DNA of 64,000 nt from Roridomyces roridus. Taxonomy: Eukaryota; Basidiomycota; Agaricomycetes; Agaricales; Mycenaceae. Of the stretch, positions 1 through 12,487 are shown one piece after another. The DNA is taken from NCBI GenBank assembly GCA_029378245.1, contig JARKIF010000006.1, forward strand, positions 1,612,001-1,676,000. The letters run 5' to 3'. The notes under the pieces are model-generated. The model was not told where the DNA came from, ran no database searches, and was given only the letters and a program-made list of their open reading frames with translations. A program made the position numbers and the translations under genes. Every line of letters starts with the position of its first letter. Position 1 is the first letter of the stretch.

Positions 1-725
1 GCAAAGTGAAGCACATCGGCATCTCTGAAGCATCCGCCACAACCCTCCGCCGCGCGCATGCTGTGCACCCCATCGCAACGTACCAAGTCGAATACTCGCC
101 TTTCACGCTCGACATCGAAGACCCCAAGATCGGGCTGCTCACTACGGCGCGCGAGCTGGGCGTCAAGATCATCGCCTATTCGCCCCTCGGGCGCGGGTTA
201 CTTACTGGACAATACGTAGGTTAGCCAACTGTGCCCGACTATCTTTGATTGAGGCACCTGTGTAGAAATCTCCAGACGATTTTTCCGCAGATGATTTCCG
301 CCGAGCCATCCCTCGGTGAGTGCCCCGGTGCAGCGCTTGGGAAAGCTGACATTTAGCAAAGCTACAACGCCGAAAATTTCCCCAATATCCTCAAGATTGC
401 GGACGGTCTCAAGGAGATTGGCGCCAAATACAACGCGACCGCAGGCCAAGTTGCCCTCGCATGGCTACTCGCACAGGGGGATGATGTTATTCCGATCCCT
501 GGAACGAAGAAGACCAAGGTACAATACAGCCGCGATCCCCACCCTCGCTGACACACTCCTTAGTACCTCGAGGAGAACCTGGGGGCGGGTAACCTCACCC
601 TTTCGCCTGGAGATATCGAGGCTGTGCGTGAGATTGCGAAGAACGCGGATGCAGCGCAGGGGGAAAGATATCCTGTTGGAATGGAGGACATGTTGTTTGC
701 GGATACGCCTGAGTTGACTGTGTAG
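1..725 (+). CDS. Aldo/keto reductase, C-terminal part (cut by window edge)
   Basis: This is the 3' part of an NADPH-dependent aldo/keto reductase of the YakC/pyridoxal-reductase-like group (cytosolic oxidoreductase). Visible barrel blocks are [45 protein letters not shown] and, after two introns, [20 protein letters not shown], which is the usual C-terminal cofactor loop. Introns lie near 217-265, 315-367 and 518-563; the last exon ends with [10 protein letters not shown] and a TAG at 723-725. The N-terminal catalytic Asp, Tyr, Lys and His lie outside the window. The gene is a close paralogue of the complete reductase at 12488-13779 on the other strand, with the same intron positions. The family call is secure; the substrate is unknown. 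Confidence 0.9.
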
Positions 726-1100
726 GTACTGTGAGTATGAGTGGAATTTGTCGAGTCGTTCTCTGACTTTTTGGTAGTGTACTTAGGTAGTGTACTTTGG
801 TATGAATCGCCGGAAGGCTGAAGCTGCTGTTATATTCGTTCAACTCGGCTCGATGGAACGATGAGTTGCCCCTTCTGAAATGTCTAAAACGAGACTTTCT
901 CAGTGTCATTCCGTGCCACCCATGTTCATCTTCACTGTTGGAGATATTCTTGGCACGGTTGAATGTGGAAGGACAGGACCTCCATATTTCGCTGTTTCCG
1001 GATTACCTGATTTGCATCCACGTCTTTGTCGCGGAGACTAGTCCAGTGGTAGAAGACGTGACTAGGGCGGACAAGAGGTAAACTTTGAGTTGAAAACTGG

Positions 1101-1802
1101 ATGGGCACTCACTGTTTTCCTAGCGCTTTCCAAGGATATTTCATTGTCCAGATTTTCAAGAATCTGACTCGCAGAATCGCAAACCAGAGTATCGAACTTG
1201 ATACCGTGACCACGGTTCTGAAAATAGTCGTGCGGGTGGTTCAATCAGCCGTGAAACAGCCGGTGGAACTCATCAAGAACAACTCTGGTCCCGAATGGCT
1301 GTTTGACTTTTGCAGCAGACTTCTTTCTTGTTGGGATGGGAATACTAAAGCGGCAGAGACCGTCCACGCGGCACTCACTCTCATGCCCCGATATCTCAAC
1401 ACGCGCTGGGAACAGTCGCTCCATATAGCAGACACCAGCTGGATCTACCGCGCTCTGGATCATCTCCCGCAAAAGGACGTCGAGTATCTGCACTCGGCAG
1501 TCCTGGACTTTTTGCAACTTTTACTCTCCTGCAAAGGTGGCCTGGACACGAAACCGCCGATTTCGTCCTTCCGAATTATCGTGCAACAAATTTCGCTGGT
1601 GGAGAACTCGTTGTGCTGGAACTTGAAAATCGCTTTCGCGTATTTGAACAGCGCCAGTCGGCGAAGGTGCTTCAATGATGGAGATATCCAGGACATCGTG
1701 TTGGAAAAATCGCTGGGGCGGTCACTGGAGGAGATAACGACCATATCAAGGCTCTCGCTGTGGCGAGGAGCTGGGTTGTTCCCGACACACGGGTTGGCTT
1801 AA
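1101..1802 (+). CDS. Hypothetical fungal protein, alpha-helical
   Basis: A 233-codon frame with dense leucine and isoleucine and no signal peptide or membrane segment. It reads as a helical-repeat protein (for example VEYLHSAVLDFLQLLLSC and TISRLSLW). An AATAAA-like signal lies about 65 bp after the stop. In-frame coding may extend upstream through an intron to about 866, so the true start is uncertain. I recognise no domain; the style resembles lineage-specific agaric orphans. It lies directly downstream of the truncated reductase on the same strand. Confidence 0.5.
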   Translation: MGTHCFPSAFQGYFIVQIFKNLTRRIANQSIELDTVTTVLKIVVRVVQSAVKQPVELIKNNSGPEWLFDFCSRLLSCWDGNTKAAETVHAALTLMPRYLNTRWEQSLHIADTSWIYRALDHLPQKDVEYLHSAVLDFLQLLLSCKGGLDTKPPISSFRIIVQQISLVENSLCWNLKIAFAYLNSASRRRCFNDGDIQDIVLEKSLGRSLEEITTISRLSLWRGAGLFPTHGLA

Positions 1803-1869
1803 ATGTACGATTTATGTAATGAGAACGAACCATTTTACTACTACCGAGTCGGAGAGATTCTGTAAGAAA

Positions 1870-2720
1870 TAAAGAATGAAACCTTACAGACTCAGGCGTT
1901 GTCGTAGCTCGGCGTTGGGAGGGGATACGACGAGGTCCAGGCAAAGAGGTCGGCGGATTCGGCATACTTGTAGCCATTGTCCGACCCTGTCTTTGGCGGC
2001 AAATATGCCAGTTTGAAGGGTATTGGTGATATAACACTATGGTACATTGTCGGTGGAGGGAAGATGGATCGGCAAGACGCTGGGACGCACCAGCCGAAGC
2101 ACAATCTCTGGACGTCGTTCTCCAGGCCGGGCCAAGTGCGTTGGCAGCTCCGAGGAGGGGCACCAAATCATGGGCGGCTGTAGGTGTTGCGACGGCCAGT
2201 CACCTTCTTCCGCAGCATGAAGTAGATGAAATAGATCGAGCGCAAGGCGGGGAGAGGCTAGACGCACAGATTGTATCTGCCGCAAGGCTCGAAGCACGGG
2301 GAAAGGGCTCTAGCCTAGGCAACCATATGAGCCAAATGCAGCGAGAGACCAGTTTCGAGGTGACGTACCACGCTTTCTCCATGACCCAAGCTGCGCCAAG
2401 CATGCACGGACAAACGAATTGGCTCGCAATGAGCAGACGGGATTGGTTGCTCCTCAAGTACGAGGATGGTCTTCTCTCGTTACCACGGGCCTCCGGTCCA
2501 GACAGCCACAGATGGCTGGATGGTCAAAGATCACCCGTCTTCACCAGGGTAAGAGTCAAGAAGGCGGGTGCGAAGAAGCGGTGCGCCGACATTTTCGGTG
2601 GGGACTCTAGCGCTGGGCTATGCTCCCGCGGCATGGTGCGACAGTCGTTTCGATGGGATGGCACAGCCAGACAATGCGCATACGGACCAGCCTCGCGAGC
2701 CTGTACACTTGTATGAGCCC
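1870..2720 (-). pseudogene. Possible remnant of a minus-strand membrane-protein gene
   Basis: Several minus-strand frames look coding but do not join cleanly. The 3' piece (1892-2104) ends YAESADLFAWTSSYPLPTP, and further upstream a hydrophobic stretch reads SIYFIYFMLRKK. Stops and frame changes separate the blocks and no start is evident. Transposon copy A starts at 2722, so the 5' end may have been removed by it. I do not recognise the family. A long plus-strand frame (2039-2716) covers the same bases and is probably a shadow. Confidence 0.2.
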
Positions 2721-2721
2721 C

Positions 2722-4790
2722 CACCTAAGGAAGCTACGTTCGCGTACCTTCGGCACCCAGTAGGTAGCTTAATTTGTTGACATGAAGCGTACCTAATAGG
2801 TTGTGTCTACACCCAGCGGCGGATCAACTATACCCAATCGGGAAGCTCCTCCTGCCACCGCACCATCACCATCTCTGACTACCGACACGCCGCCGTCCAT
2901 CCACGCGCCGGAGTGCTACACCACTCATTTCACCTTTACATTGGAGTACTCCCTCGCCCTTTCAAGCACCCTTAAAGCGCGGATCTTCGTCATGATGCCA
3001 CCACCTCCGTTCCACCTCCACCAGCCCGAACGATCCGTTCCTCCTCCACCCGCCCCTCGTTCGGGCTGCCTTGCACGCTGCTTCCGTATCGCGACCTTCA
3101 AGACGCTTCACGACCTTGGGGTCTTCGTCTCCTGCGCATTTTTCGACCTACGAGCGTCCGCCTCCGCTCCTCCATCCTTACCACCAGCACCCCGCCGCTC
3201 ATTCCGTTCGACCTCCTCGCCGTTCCCGCTTCCCTACCTCCAAGCTTGATGACCTTGGAATTCTCGTTGACTGCGCCGGCGTCGACCTACGGACCTACCC
3301 ACCTCCGGACCCGTTCCTCTTAACCAGCACCCCGCCTCTTGTTACGTCCGCTTGCACGCCGCTCCCGCGTCCTCAAGACAGTTCTAGCCCCGTACATGGT
3401 AGCCTCTGCGATACCCTACGCCGGGGCTGGGACGGATGCCATGCACAGCCTCCCCGTTCCGCTGCGCACCCATCAACACAAGCAACTGCTTCCCGCGTGT
3501 ACCACCTGCAAATTATTGACCTCTACGACCCCCATCCTCCTCCCAACGTCTCAAAAATGGTGCATCAAACTTTTTGTTCTCGGGCGTGCCGAATACGCGC
3601 GGTGCTCACCATCGTACATCGCCCTCGCACACAGGAGGGGAGAGGGGGGCGGGAGGGAGGGAGCAAGGAGGGAGTGAGATCGGGGGGTAAGCATGGGAGG
3701 TGAGAGTGGGGAGGTGAGCGTAGGAGGTGAGAGCGGGGTGGTGACTCTGGTGAGTGCGGTGTGTGAGTGCGGTGTGTGAGAGCGGTGTGTGAGGGCTGGA
3801 GTTGAGACCGCGAGATGAGGGGAGTGACGGGCGTGCACGAAGTACAGGAGCGGCACGGAGGCTAGGGAGCGGAGGGAGAGGGCGGGAGACGAGAGCGAGA
3901 GCGAGAGATGGGAAGGATGGAGGAGGGCGGAAGATGAGAGCCGAAGATGTGAAGCAGGGAGGGCGTGAGATGAGGGGAATGCACGAGTGATTGTGTTCAT
4001 TTAGTGTACATTGTCGACGTCGTCACCTACCACAATGCATGTTTGATGATTTCAACTTTTCGGAGGCCGGAAAAATAGAACGCAGACTTGGAGGAAGCAT
4101 CCCAAGGCTTGAAACAGCATGCACAGTAGTGCCGAACATGTCTGAGTGAGGGGAGAATTAATTGAGCGACACTCTGTAAAAAAGTATAGCACGAGTATGA
4201 ATCTCTATAGGGAAGTACTCTACCTTTCGAACGAAACCGTGTACGCGTGTTAAATCATCCGGAAAAATGGGGGAAAAATCAATTTGGGTGGGGCAGACCT
4301 ACGACACAAAATCCCGACCCTCAAATGAGGCAATCTATGGTAAAATAAGACCTCCAGAAAAAAGAAAGTGGGGAACGATCTTTATTCGGCATCCGATTGG
4401 CTGCCCGGAAATTACTCAACGGGTGTGCCGTTGCGACGGAGGTGTGGGAGGTGGGCAAAGTTCGTCAAGGATTCCATTTTATCTGTGTTATACGGACTAG
4501 ATAGTATTCACTGATATTCCAAGCCTGAGAATCAGGAGAATGAGAAGCTCGAGGGAGGTAATATTCACGGTGTGGAGGTGTCGTAGGTGGTACAAGCCAA
4601 TGATAGAAAGCACCGCCGGATGGGCTTGATATCCCAGTCTACCACGCTCCCATATCTTCGCCCTTCACCTTCAAACGTCCCTCGGCGTCCCCCTGCTCTC
4701 ATACCTGCACCTCCGCCACCTCTCACTCTCTCTCACGCCCACCTCCGTCACTTCTGGTCTTCCGTGCCCTCCCTCTCCATGTGTACGCGA
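2722..4790 (+). mobile_element. Truncated copy A of the CACCTAAGG TIR element
   Basis: The first about 170 bp (CACCTAAGGAAGCTACGTTC onward) match both ends of the 2.96-kb element at 21689-24647. A second block, about 4090-4620, matches 23020-23570 of that element, including a run around ATCTTTATTCGGCATCCGAT that is identical over more than 30 bp. No right-hand inverted end was found, so this copy is truncated or rearranged on the right. The interior is CT-rich on the plus strand and gives long Pro/Ser-rich frames with no transposase motif. It is probably non-autonomous. Confidence 0.7.
3640..3960 (+). repeat. Purine-rich G-tract low-complexity repeat
   Basis: A run of imperfect GAGGTGAGAG-type and GTGTGTGAG-type units inside element copy A, with many GGG or GGGG tracts on one strand. 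It may form quadruplex or triplex structures. The long frames here are compositional artefacts. Confidence 0.6.
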
Positions 4791-5514
4791 GGGCAATTAT
4801 GAGCACCGTGCGTTGTAGCCCGAGATCTGGTGATGCCAACAAAGTCCATGTGTGTCTATACTACGGGTCGTGATGGTCCTCCCGGGGATCTCCGGAGGTA
4901 TAGCAGGAAAGGGTCAGAGCAGGAATGTCGCGCGGGAGAGGAATGCGCCGGTTTCGGAGTGGAAGGGCGGTCTCATTGTCTGTTGGGACAAGGGTAGGGC
5001 CGGGGATGTAGAGGTCGAGGATAAGGCGGGTGTGGGTCGCCTACATTACAGTGACTGCGAGCAGGATCCGTATAGAAGGTATACAATGTAGGCGTCGTGC
5101 GGAGGAGCCCGAAGGCGTCCATGGAGTGGGTACACGGAGAGTGGAGGTGGAGGTGGAGGTATGGTGAATTTGGGCGCTGTACTGTTCCGGTCGGGGGACG
5201 GTCGGTGCTCCAGCAGCTTCGGGCGGTCGATGTGAAACGAGAGACGTAAGTTGGAGAGCGCAGACAGCGCAGGACAGCGGTAGAGGACAGTAGTAGTCCC
5301 GGAGCTGGAGCGAAGGTCGTTGTCCCAGCGTTGCAGGGCACTTCCCGAACACTGCTTGTGGAGTGGTGTATTTCACAGCCAAATTGGATAACGAACGCCG
5401 CCCCACACGCACCGCGCAGCACGAAAGGGCGGTGGTCCGGTGGGCGGCGGAGGTGGGAGGCGTCTGCAGTCGTCTAGCAGCTCCCGAGAGTTTCCAGAAG
5501 CAACGCCAAGACTG
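4791..5514. other. No recognisable gene
   Basis: Low-complexity transitional sequence between copy A and the next transposon, including a short GGAGGTGGAGGTGGAGGT run near 5145. Several minus-strand frames of about 150 codons exist but show no family features. Confidence 0.5.
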
Positions 5515-7455
5515 CATCAGCAACTTGACACCCTCTTTTCGGGGAGGCTCCAGAGCTTTTCTGGCCCTTTTTCCTCTTTTGCTTTTTTTACCACTTTTTG
5601 TTCAGCTTTTATGGAGTAGACTGTGGCTTTTGAAGCTTCAGGTCTTTTGAGAATCCTTTTTTCATTCTGGGTAAAAAGTGGTCAAAAAAGACACGGCTCA
5701 AGTTGTGTAAGGAATGCACTCCGGAATAGGGAATACGTGGGGGCGGTTCTGGGGACAGCCGCTGTGAACATAGAAGTACAGCAAGGCACAACGGCACAGG
5801 GGCAGACATGAGTGGCATTAATTCTGGGAAAGTAACGGAGAGGCCAAGTGCAATGAAGACAGAAAGACGCTCAAAGAGTGGCACGACTCGGGGATTGAAT
5901 GGTTTTTACGGCTCGATACGGACACGTAACATACAGAGTAGATATACAAGCCATCTAGGCACATGAGCAGAGCCAAAGAGTGAGTAAAATGACCACTCAC
6001 CCAGTCCCAATGCCGCACCGGACCTGGAATTAGTCCATAGTTTGTCCCGGACTGAAGCCGACACCGGTGGATGGCGTTCTGCGTGCTTCAGGCTATGGAT
6101 GACAAGGCGGCACAGGGTGGCGCAAGGGTGGCGACAATCCGATGATGATGGCGGCCACTCACCAACTCCCACAGTGTGTCGCCGTCCGTCCCAGCTCCAG
6201 TCACAGATGAGTATTGGCAACGATGCAGTTGCGGCGCAGTAGTTGGGTGCAATTGAAGCCTAGGCAGTTGGCGGATAACCCAGCTCGTTCCCCGAGTGTC
6301 GTCGAAGGTGAGGGGTGGCTCGCGATGGGTGTGGAAGAGAAGTCGAAGACGCCACGCGGTCATCGGTGATCGGCGTTCCAGCTTGCGGCCGCTGAACACG
6401 TGGTGGTGGTTGATGACTGAATTCGGACGGAAGACAACAAACGCCAACAACACCCTCTTCTTTTCCCTCATCTCACCGACTCTCTGTCTCATCCTCTCGC
6501 TGGTTTCTGCTGTCTGATACTTCGTCCACTAGGGAACAATGTTACCCAGTGAGTATACCTAGCTGCTGCGGGCCGTCGGAGCCGTCCTAGTCTGACTCAT
6601 TCCCTTATAGACTCCATCCTCTCAGCGCCGACTCGGTCCTGGACTTGAAGTCTTGACGGGAGACCTTCAGCCAAGAGTGCATTCCCTGACTCTTCCACAC
6701 ATCTCGCCCACTGATGATGCAGTCCCTCGTAGGGTGACTGACGTCGCGGACCGTGGCTGCGTCCGCTGCCACATATGTCGAGCTACAGTATGTCATCCAT
6801 TTCCTCACATTATCCGCAGTCGTTGACCTCTGTCGGCCAGGCTTTCTCCCTCTCCTCAAATCTGCCTGCATGGTACGCCAAACACTGTGAGTTGCCATGT
6901 TCCACCTGCGATCTTAACATCCTAATGTCCAGATAGGCTATCAACCACCCACCCAGTCGGCTCCTTACGCACACCTATGACCCGAATTACTTCATCTTTG
7001 TCAGCCTGTGCCCAATTTTCAGCCGCCATCGATGTGCGCATTGTCGGCGCTGCCGCCGCTACCTGGGTACGTGTTCAATGTGCCTACGTGTAATCCGAAG
7101 TCTAATTCTTGACCCAACAGTCTCAGTCTGGGCTCCGTGCTGTCGTTATTGCTTTGTTGCTAAGGGTACGTGCACTATCTTCTCTGCATAAGTAGATTTG
7201 TACATTCGATAGTGCTCAATGCAATATATATCTTCTACCCTCATTTGTGTGAAATATGGGTGTTTCGGGGCAGCTTTTGGAAGTGCTTTTGGGGGCAACC
7301 AGGCCGCTTTTCTGAGGGTAAAAAGCACTTTTTAAGCAAAGGGACCTAGCTTAAAAAAGTGCCGGACACTTTTTCCTCTTTTCCACTTTTGACGCTTTTC
7401 TGGGTCCAAAAAAGACACAAAAGAGGAAAAAGCCCAAGGTGTCAAGTTGCTGATG
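5515..7455 (+). mobile_element. 1.94-kb TIR element with TA target site (copy 1, full length)
   Basis: The two ends are inverted copies of CATCAGCAACTTGACACC (5515-5532 and 7438-7455), followed on both sides by similar TTTTTCCTCTTTTG tracts. The right flank is TA. The left flank is not TA, which the inversion described in the findings explains. The first 977 bp are repeated in inverted orientation at 20139-21115. No long transposase frame is seen; the interior has short exon-like pieces and a Cys-rich CVRCHICRATV peptide near 6760. It is a non-autonomous or decayed element; the TA target suggests Tc1/mariner-type mobilisation. Confidence 0.85.
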
Positions 7456-7469
7456 TACCTTTTCCGTAG

Positions 7470-10400
7470 AATCAGCGGTGCCATTTTCGGAGATTGCGAC
7501 CTGAACAATCTCTGCACGGCGGCCTGCACCAGCTCGCTGGCCAGCTACCGCGCCAACGTAGTCACCGCGTGTAAAGGATATTCAATGATTCTAGATCCAT
7601 CGACCAACGTCTCGTACGCTTTCATTTCTCCGCGTTTTGTGTCCGGGCTGACTGCTTTGATTCAGATACGCTCCGACGCTGGCTGTGGACTACGTTCTAG
7701 CCCCTTACACAGTTCAATGTCTCAAGGACACAACATCCGGGACCTACTGCCTGGACGTCCTCAAGGGTTTCAACGCCTCCGCCGGCATCTCATCCCTCCC
7801 CATGGCGGAACTCTGCTCGAATTGCATCTTTGGGACCATGAACGTCACCCTCTCAGTCCTGTTTTATATTCGATGGCAACCGAGAATCTCTACAACGCTT
7901 CGGCTGCGACATGCGGCCTTCCCAAGTTTAATCCCTCCTTAATCACATCTCCCATTGTTTCCCCCGGCACGCCCTCAGGATCCAACTCGACGTCGACCGT
8001 CTCCGATCAATGTGCGATGCTGGGACGGAATGTGACTGTCAATACAGCAAGCACCTGCGCCGCCGTGGCTAAACAATTTTCTGTCTCTCTCTACGATGTT
8101 TCTTCGTACGTGAATTCTCCTAGTATCGAACCGCTCTCATTACTTCCAGATCCAACTCCCTCCCGCAAACAGCGTGCAACGTCCCGGCAGGGTCTACCCT
8201 CTGCTTGCCCCAAGCGTGTACCACATACACAGTCGCGACGAACGACACCTGCCCCAGCATCGCCGCAGCCGCGAACATCACCACCGTCCAACTGGGACTA
8301 TACAACGTCAACTTTGGATCGGCATGTCAATATCTACCCCAGTTGGTCGGGAACCTCGTCTGTGTGAGTCCACACGGTGGATTCCCCTCTGTTGCTGCGT
8401 CTAGCGCAGCGATTGCGCCTTCGGGTACCGCAACCATGTTGGCTCCCGTGCCGACTCCTACAGCTGTCGGGTCGACAGCTGCCTGTGGGGAATGGGCTAT
8501 CGTTGTCGAGGGGGACTTTTGCAGTACCTTTGCGCTCAGATATGCGACGACGGTCGCGGATTTGTTTATAATGAACCCCGGTGTGTCTTCTACCTCGTCT
8601 TATCAAACAAGCTGTTCGAACATGTTTGTAGAAATCAATTCCACCTGCGGTAATCTCCTCGCTGGGTTCTACTACTGCGTTGAACCTTTCCCTCCGTTTA
8701 TGACGGTCACCACCACGGCGCTTCCCACTTCGGCAACAAACTTTACAAGCATATCGACATTTAGCTTTTCGCTCCCTGCCCCTACTCCTACTCTCGGCTT
8801 TGAAACTCTGACTCCCGTCGGTGTGCCCGCTCCGACGAATGTGGCTCCGGGTACGCGCACGGCGGCTTGTGGTTATTATTACAACATCTCGGTGGGTGGC
8901 TCTTTTTCTTTCCTTTCACGCCACTAACTTGGAGAGCTCAGACGGGTGATACGCTTGCGTCGATTGCAAACATCTCCGACCAGGCCGAGAGTGACCTCAT
9001 CACTTGGAATTCTGGTACGTACCTCATTGCATTTCTTTGCTCTTGATGCACTCATCCATCCTCCTTCCCACAGAACTAGCAACAAGTGTCCCCGCCGTAG
9101 GTTCAGCCGTCTGTGTCATATTCCCCACCGGCAACTACACGCTCTTTCCCGCCGACCCACCCGAGAATGTCTCGCCCTTTGCCACATTGGACTGTGCCGA
9201 CTACTACACCACCGTGCCGAACGATTCGTGTACCTCCATCGCGGCTGCGCAGGATATCTCCATCGACCAGTTCCTTGCTTTGAACCCGGGGCTTACGTGC
9301 GCAGGCCTCCTTGCTGGAGTCGCGTATTGCGATTTCCCGCTTACGCCGGTGCCGATTGGTCCCCCGTCGAACCTCGCTACCGGCTCACTCGCAAATTGCA
9401 CCACATATTATACGGTAGGTGTTGTTTTCCTTCAAGTATTCGGCGGCTGATGGTTGTGTAGGTTGCCTCGGGGGATAACTGCAATGTGGTCGAGCAGAAG
9501 TTCAACACTGCACTGGTTGATTTGCTCCGGTGGAACACGGCGCTTACCGCGTCTTGTACCACCATCGGGTTGGGCGAAGCCTACTGTGTGGTTGGAGGAG
9601 GGGATCCATGTCCCCAAGTTTACACCGTACGCTCTCCCCTTCCCTACCTCTCTTTATCTGGCAACTGATGAGCGTGCCAGGTCGTACCCAATGATTCGTG
9701 CGGCGCCATCGAAACCAAGTTCAGTATCACGTTGAACGATATCATTGCGTGGAACCCCTTCTTGACGTCGAGCTGCGCTATCCAAGTTGGCCAGAATCTG
9801 TGCGTCGCTGGACCTCCTTCGACTGGTGCGCCACCAACTAGTGGGCCACCCGCAAACATCGCATCTGGGACTCTCAAGAATTGTACGACTTATTACACGG
9901 TGAGGAGGATTTTTTCATCCGTCAAGCCGAAGTTATTCACACGCTTTGAAGATTGCCTCTGGCGATACATGCACAGCAGTAGATACGAAATTCAATATCG
10001 CGCTGAGGGATTTGTTGGAATGGAACACCGCACTTACCTCGGCTTGCACTACTATCCAGTTGGCAAGCGCCTACTGTGTTGCCGGGGGCGGAGACGTGTG
10101 CAGTAAAGTCTACACCGTGAGTTCCTCTCTCTAATCTTTCCGGGTATTTAAAGCGTCCACAGATAGCATCGGGCGATTCGTGCGGGTCCATCGAGACCAA
10201 GTTCGGCATCACGATCAACGATATTACCGCCTGGAATCCTTGGCTCACGTCGACTTGTGCCATTCAAATCGGTCAAAACCTCTGTGTTTCGGGGGCACCG
10301 GCGACGTCGACACCACCGGCGAGTGGGCCGCCTGCGAATATCGCTACTGGGACTCTGAAGAATTGTACCACGTACTACACGGTGGGATTTTTTTTGGGGG

Positions 10401-10782
10401 GCCTCACCCAGACAACTGACTTGATCTATGTACGCCAGATTGCATCTGGAGACACTTGCACGGCAGTGGATACGAAATTCAGTATCGCGCTCAGAGATTT
10501 GTTGGAATGGAACACCGCCCTGACCTCAGCTTGCACGACCATCCAGCTGGGCACCGCCTACTGTGTTGCCGGCGGTGGAGGCACGTGCAGTAAAATCTAC
10601 ACCGTAAGCTGACCTTCTTCTCTTCGACCACATCTCACGCATTGCAGGTTGTGCCCAACGACTCTTGTGGTGCCATCGAGACCAAATTCGGCATCACTAT
10701 GGCTCAAATGCTGCAATGGAACCCATTCCTAACTTCGACCTGTGCTATTCAAGTGGGGCAGAATCTGTGTGTTGCCGGTTGA
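7470..10782 (+). pseudogene. Multi-LysM secreted chitin-binding protein, body of the gene without its first exon
   Basis: A secreted LysM protein that would bind chitin oligomers. After the splice acceptor at 7469 come the Cys-rich N-terminal module (CDLNNLCTAACTSSL; then CLKDTTSGTYCLDVLKGF) and about 11 LysM-like units. Six of these form three near-identical two-domain blocks, alternating CTTYYT-IASGDTC and VVPNDSCGAIETKF types, each split by an intron at the same place after the YYT or VYT motif. The stop is a TGA at 10780-10782. A one-base deletion near 7862 breaks the frame between NVTLS and PVLYS. The matching first exon is at 21152-21307 on the other strand. No catalytic domain is present. 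The LysM call is certain; inactivation is inferred. Confidence 0.9.
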
Positions 10783-12487
10783 GCGTAGATTTTATATATA
10801 TAAATAGGGGTAGTTGGGCTACATTTCGTACAAACAGTTGTAGCGATTCCGCAGTTGATATCACAGAATCCTATCAAATTTGATGGCGGCGGTGCACGGC
10901 AACTTTTGATCGCAACAACAAGTGCCGAAATCTGCCGCTCAGCGAAAACATTTCAAGTCAAAGGAGCTGCGTTCCAGACAAATACCATTGGGCGAGTATT
11001 CCATTACATTCTCTACGCTACAAAATCCGGTTGGCAAGTACATACAAGCAGAGAGGCAGATGAAATGGTAGGGACGGATGTGCTTCGGGACTCTAGGCCG
11101 GACCGCGGACGGCGAGGAGCAGCCTCGACGCACCCAGACCACTACATAGCCAACAACGCCCCGCTGCAGCCGTATCCGTGCGCCTCACTTCATGAGGGCC
11201 CGAGGCTCATGTGGCGAGGAAGACACGGACACTAAGACGTGTTCGCCTCGACGACGGGCGACGGCGTGTGCAGCGGGGAAGTGGTAGCCGAAGGGGAGGC
11301 AAATGGGGTGTCTCAGCGCCAGTGACCAGCGCCAGCGACCAGCACCGCCTGAGAAAGAAGAGGCGAAGGGAGCACTCACCGTCACACCTCTACCCAGCGG
11401 TCCCAGCCCCAGCTCATTTGCCCGTCCAACGCGTAAGAGTGGCATTGTTCGCATGGAGGCATTATTACGGGCAGGTGATTAATGGGCGAGCATCGAGAAG
11501 GGCATGAATGCTGCACCTAGCGTCATCAATTGCACACATTGCGAGGTCGAGGGCCGAGGGTCCATGCGAAGCTCATGGCGGGCGAGTACCGACACTTTTG
11601 AGACCGGTGACACTGAGAAGGCAGAAAGACGGCTGACGTCGATGATAGACGGCGGGGTGTAGCGAGCGTGGTGTCGGGGTGTGAGGGGAGGAAAGGAATG
11701 ACGTTGTTGTCTCATGTTTTGCTTGACGGCTCTTGTCGGCACCCCTGACTGAGATCAAGAGCTGCCGCGTGCGCCGGGATCAATTTCTCCAGATCACATT
11801 TGATATCAACTGCGGAAATGCAAAAGTGCGTACAACCCTAATTGAATCGCTTTGATTTCCAGCGCCTGAAAGTTTCAGAAGTTCCAAAATGACTGGAATG
11901 AAAGCAAACTGCTACGCACCAATTGCTTAGAAAAGAAGCGAGAGAAGGAAAAGTTCCCCGCGGCAAACCACAGCTGCGAGCGTTAGCTTGCACCCTTCCT
12001 TGTTGATATTCAACTTACCCCGGGATACCCAAAAGCACGATAGCACCCGCGTACAGCCACATTTTCAATGCCGAGTCCACTATGCGGACGGGAAGCATTG
12101 CGGGAAGCCTAAGAAGGTGAAATGTTCGTGTCTTCCATCCACCTCACCCCGCCTTCAGTCATGTATTGAATTTCCCCACAGTCAACGCAAGACCATTACC
12201 GCCATGGTTGAAGATTTTGAATCTGCCCGGTGTGCGCTACACACCTGATCCATCAGACCTAACGCGCATTCGCCTCGCTCGCCAAAGCTTTCGAATGGAA
12301 TCAAGTGAATAGCAAATCATTAGATAATGACACTGGGAAAGTCTGGCTTTAGAAAAGGGAACTGCGTGTCCAAAAAACATGAGCTTCCGCCGCGGAAGTT
12401 TCATGACAAAAGTACTCTAAATCACTACGAGAAAATCAGAGAGATTCGACAAAGTTCCAGCGCTCATACTCACATGTTATACAAAGG
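10783..12487. other. Intergenic, no recognised gene
   Basis: Contains a TATATATAAATA run at 10794 just past the LysM stop, a short CAGCGCCAGCGACCAGCGCC repeat near 11310, and a small frame at 11988-12248 with no family features. Confidence 0.5.

Noticed and set aside
2803..3703. Long plus-strand frames (148-210 codons) rich in Pro, Ser and His
   Set aside because: They lie in the CT-rich interior of transposon copy A; similar composition gives similar frames in the related element at 21.8-24.6 kb, without conserved protein sequence.
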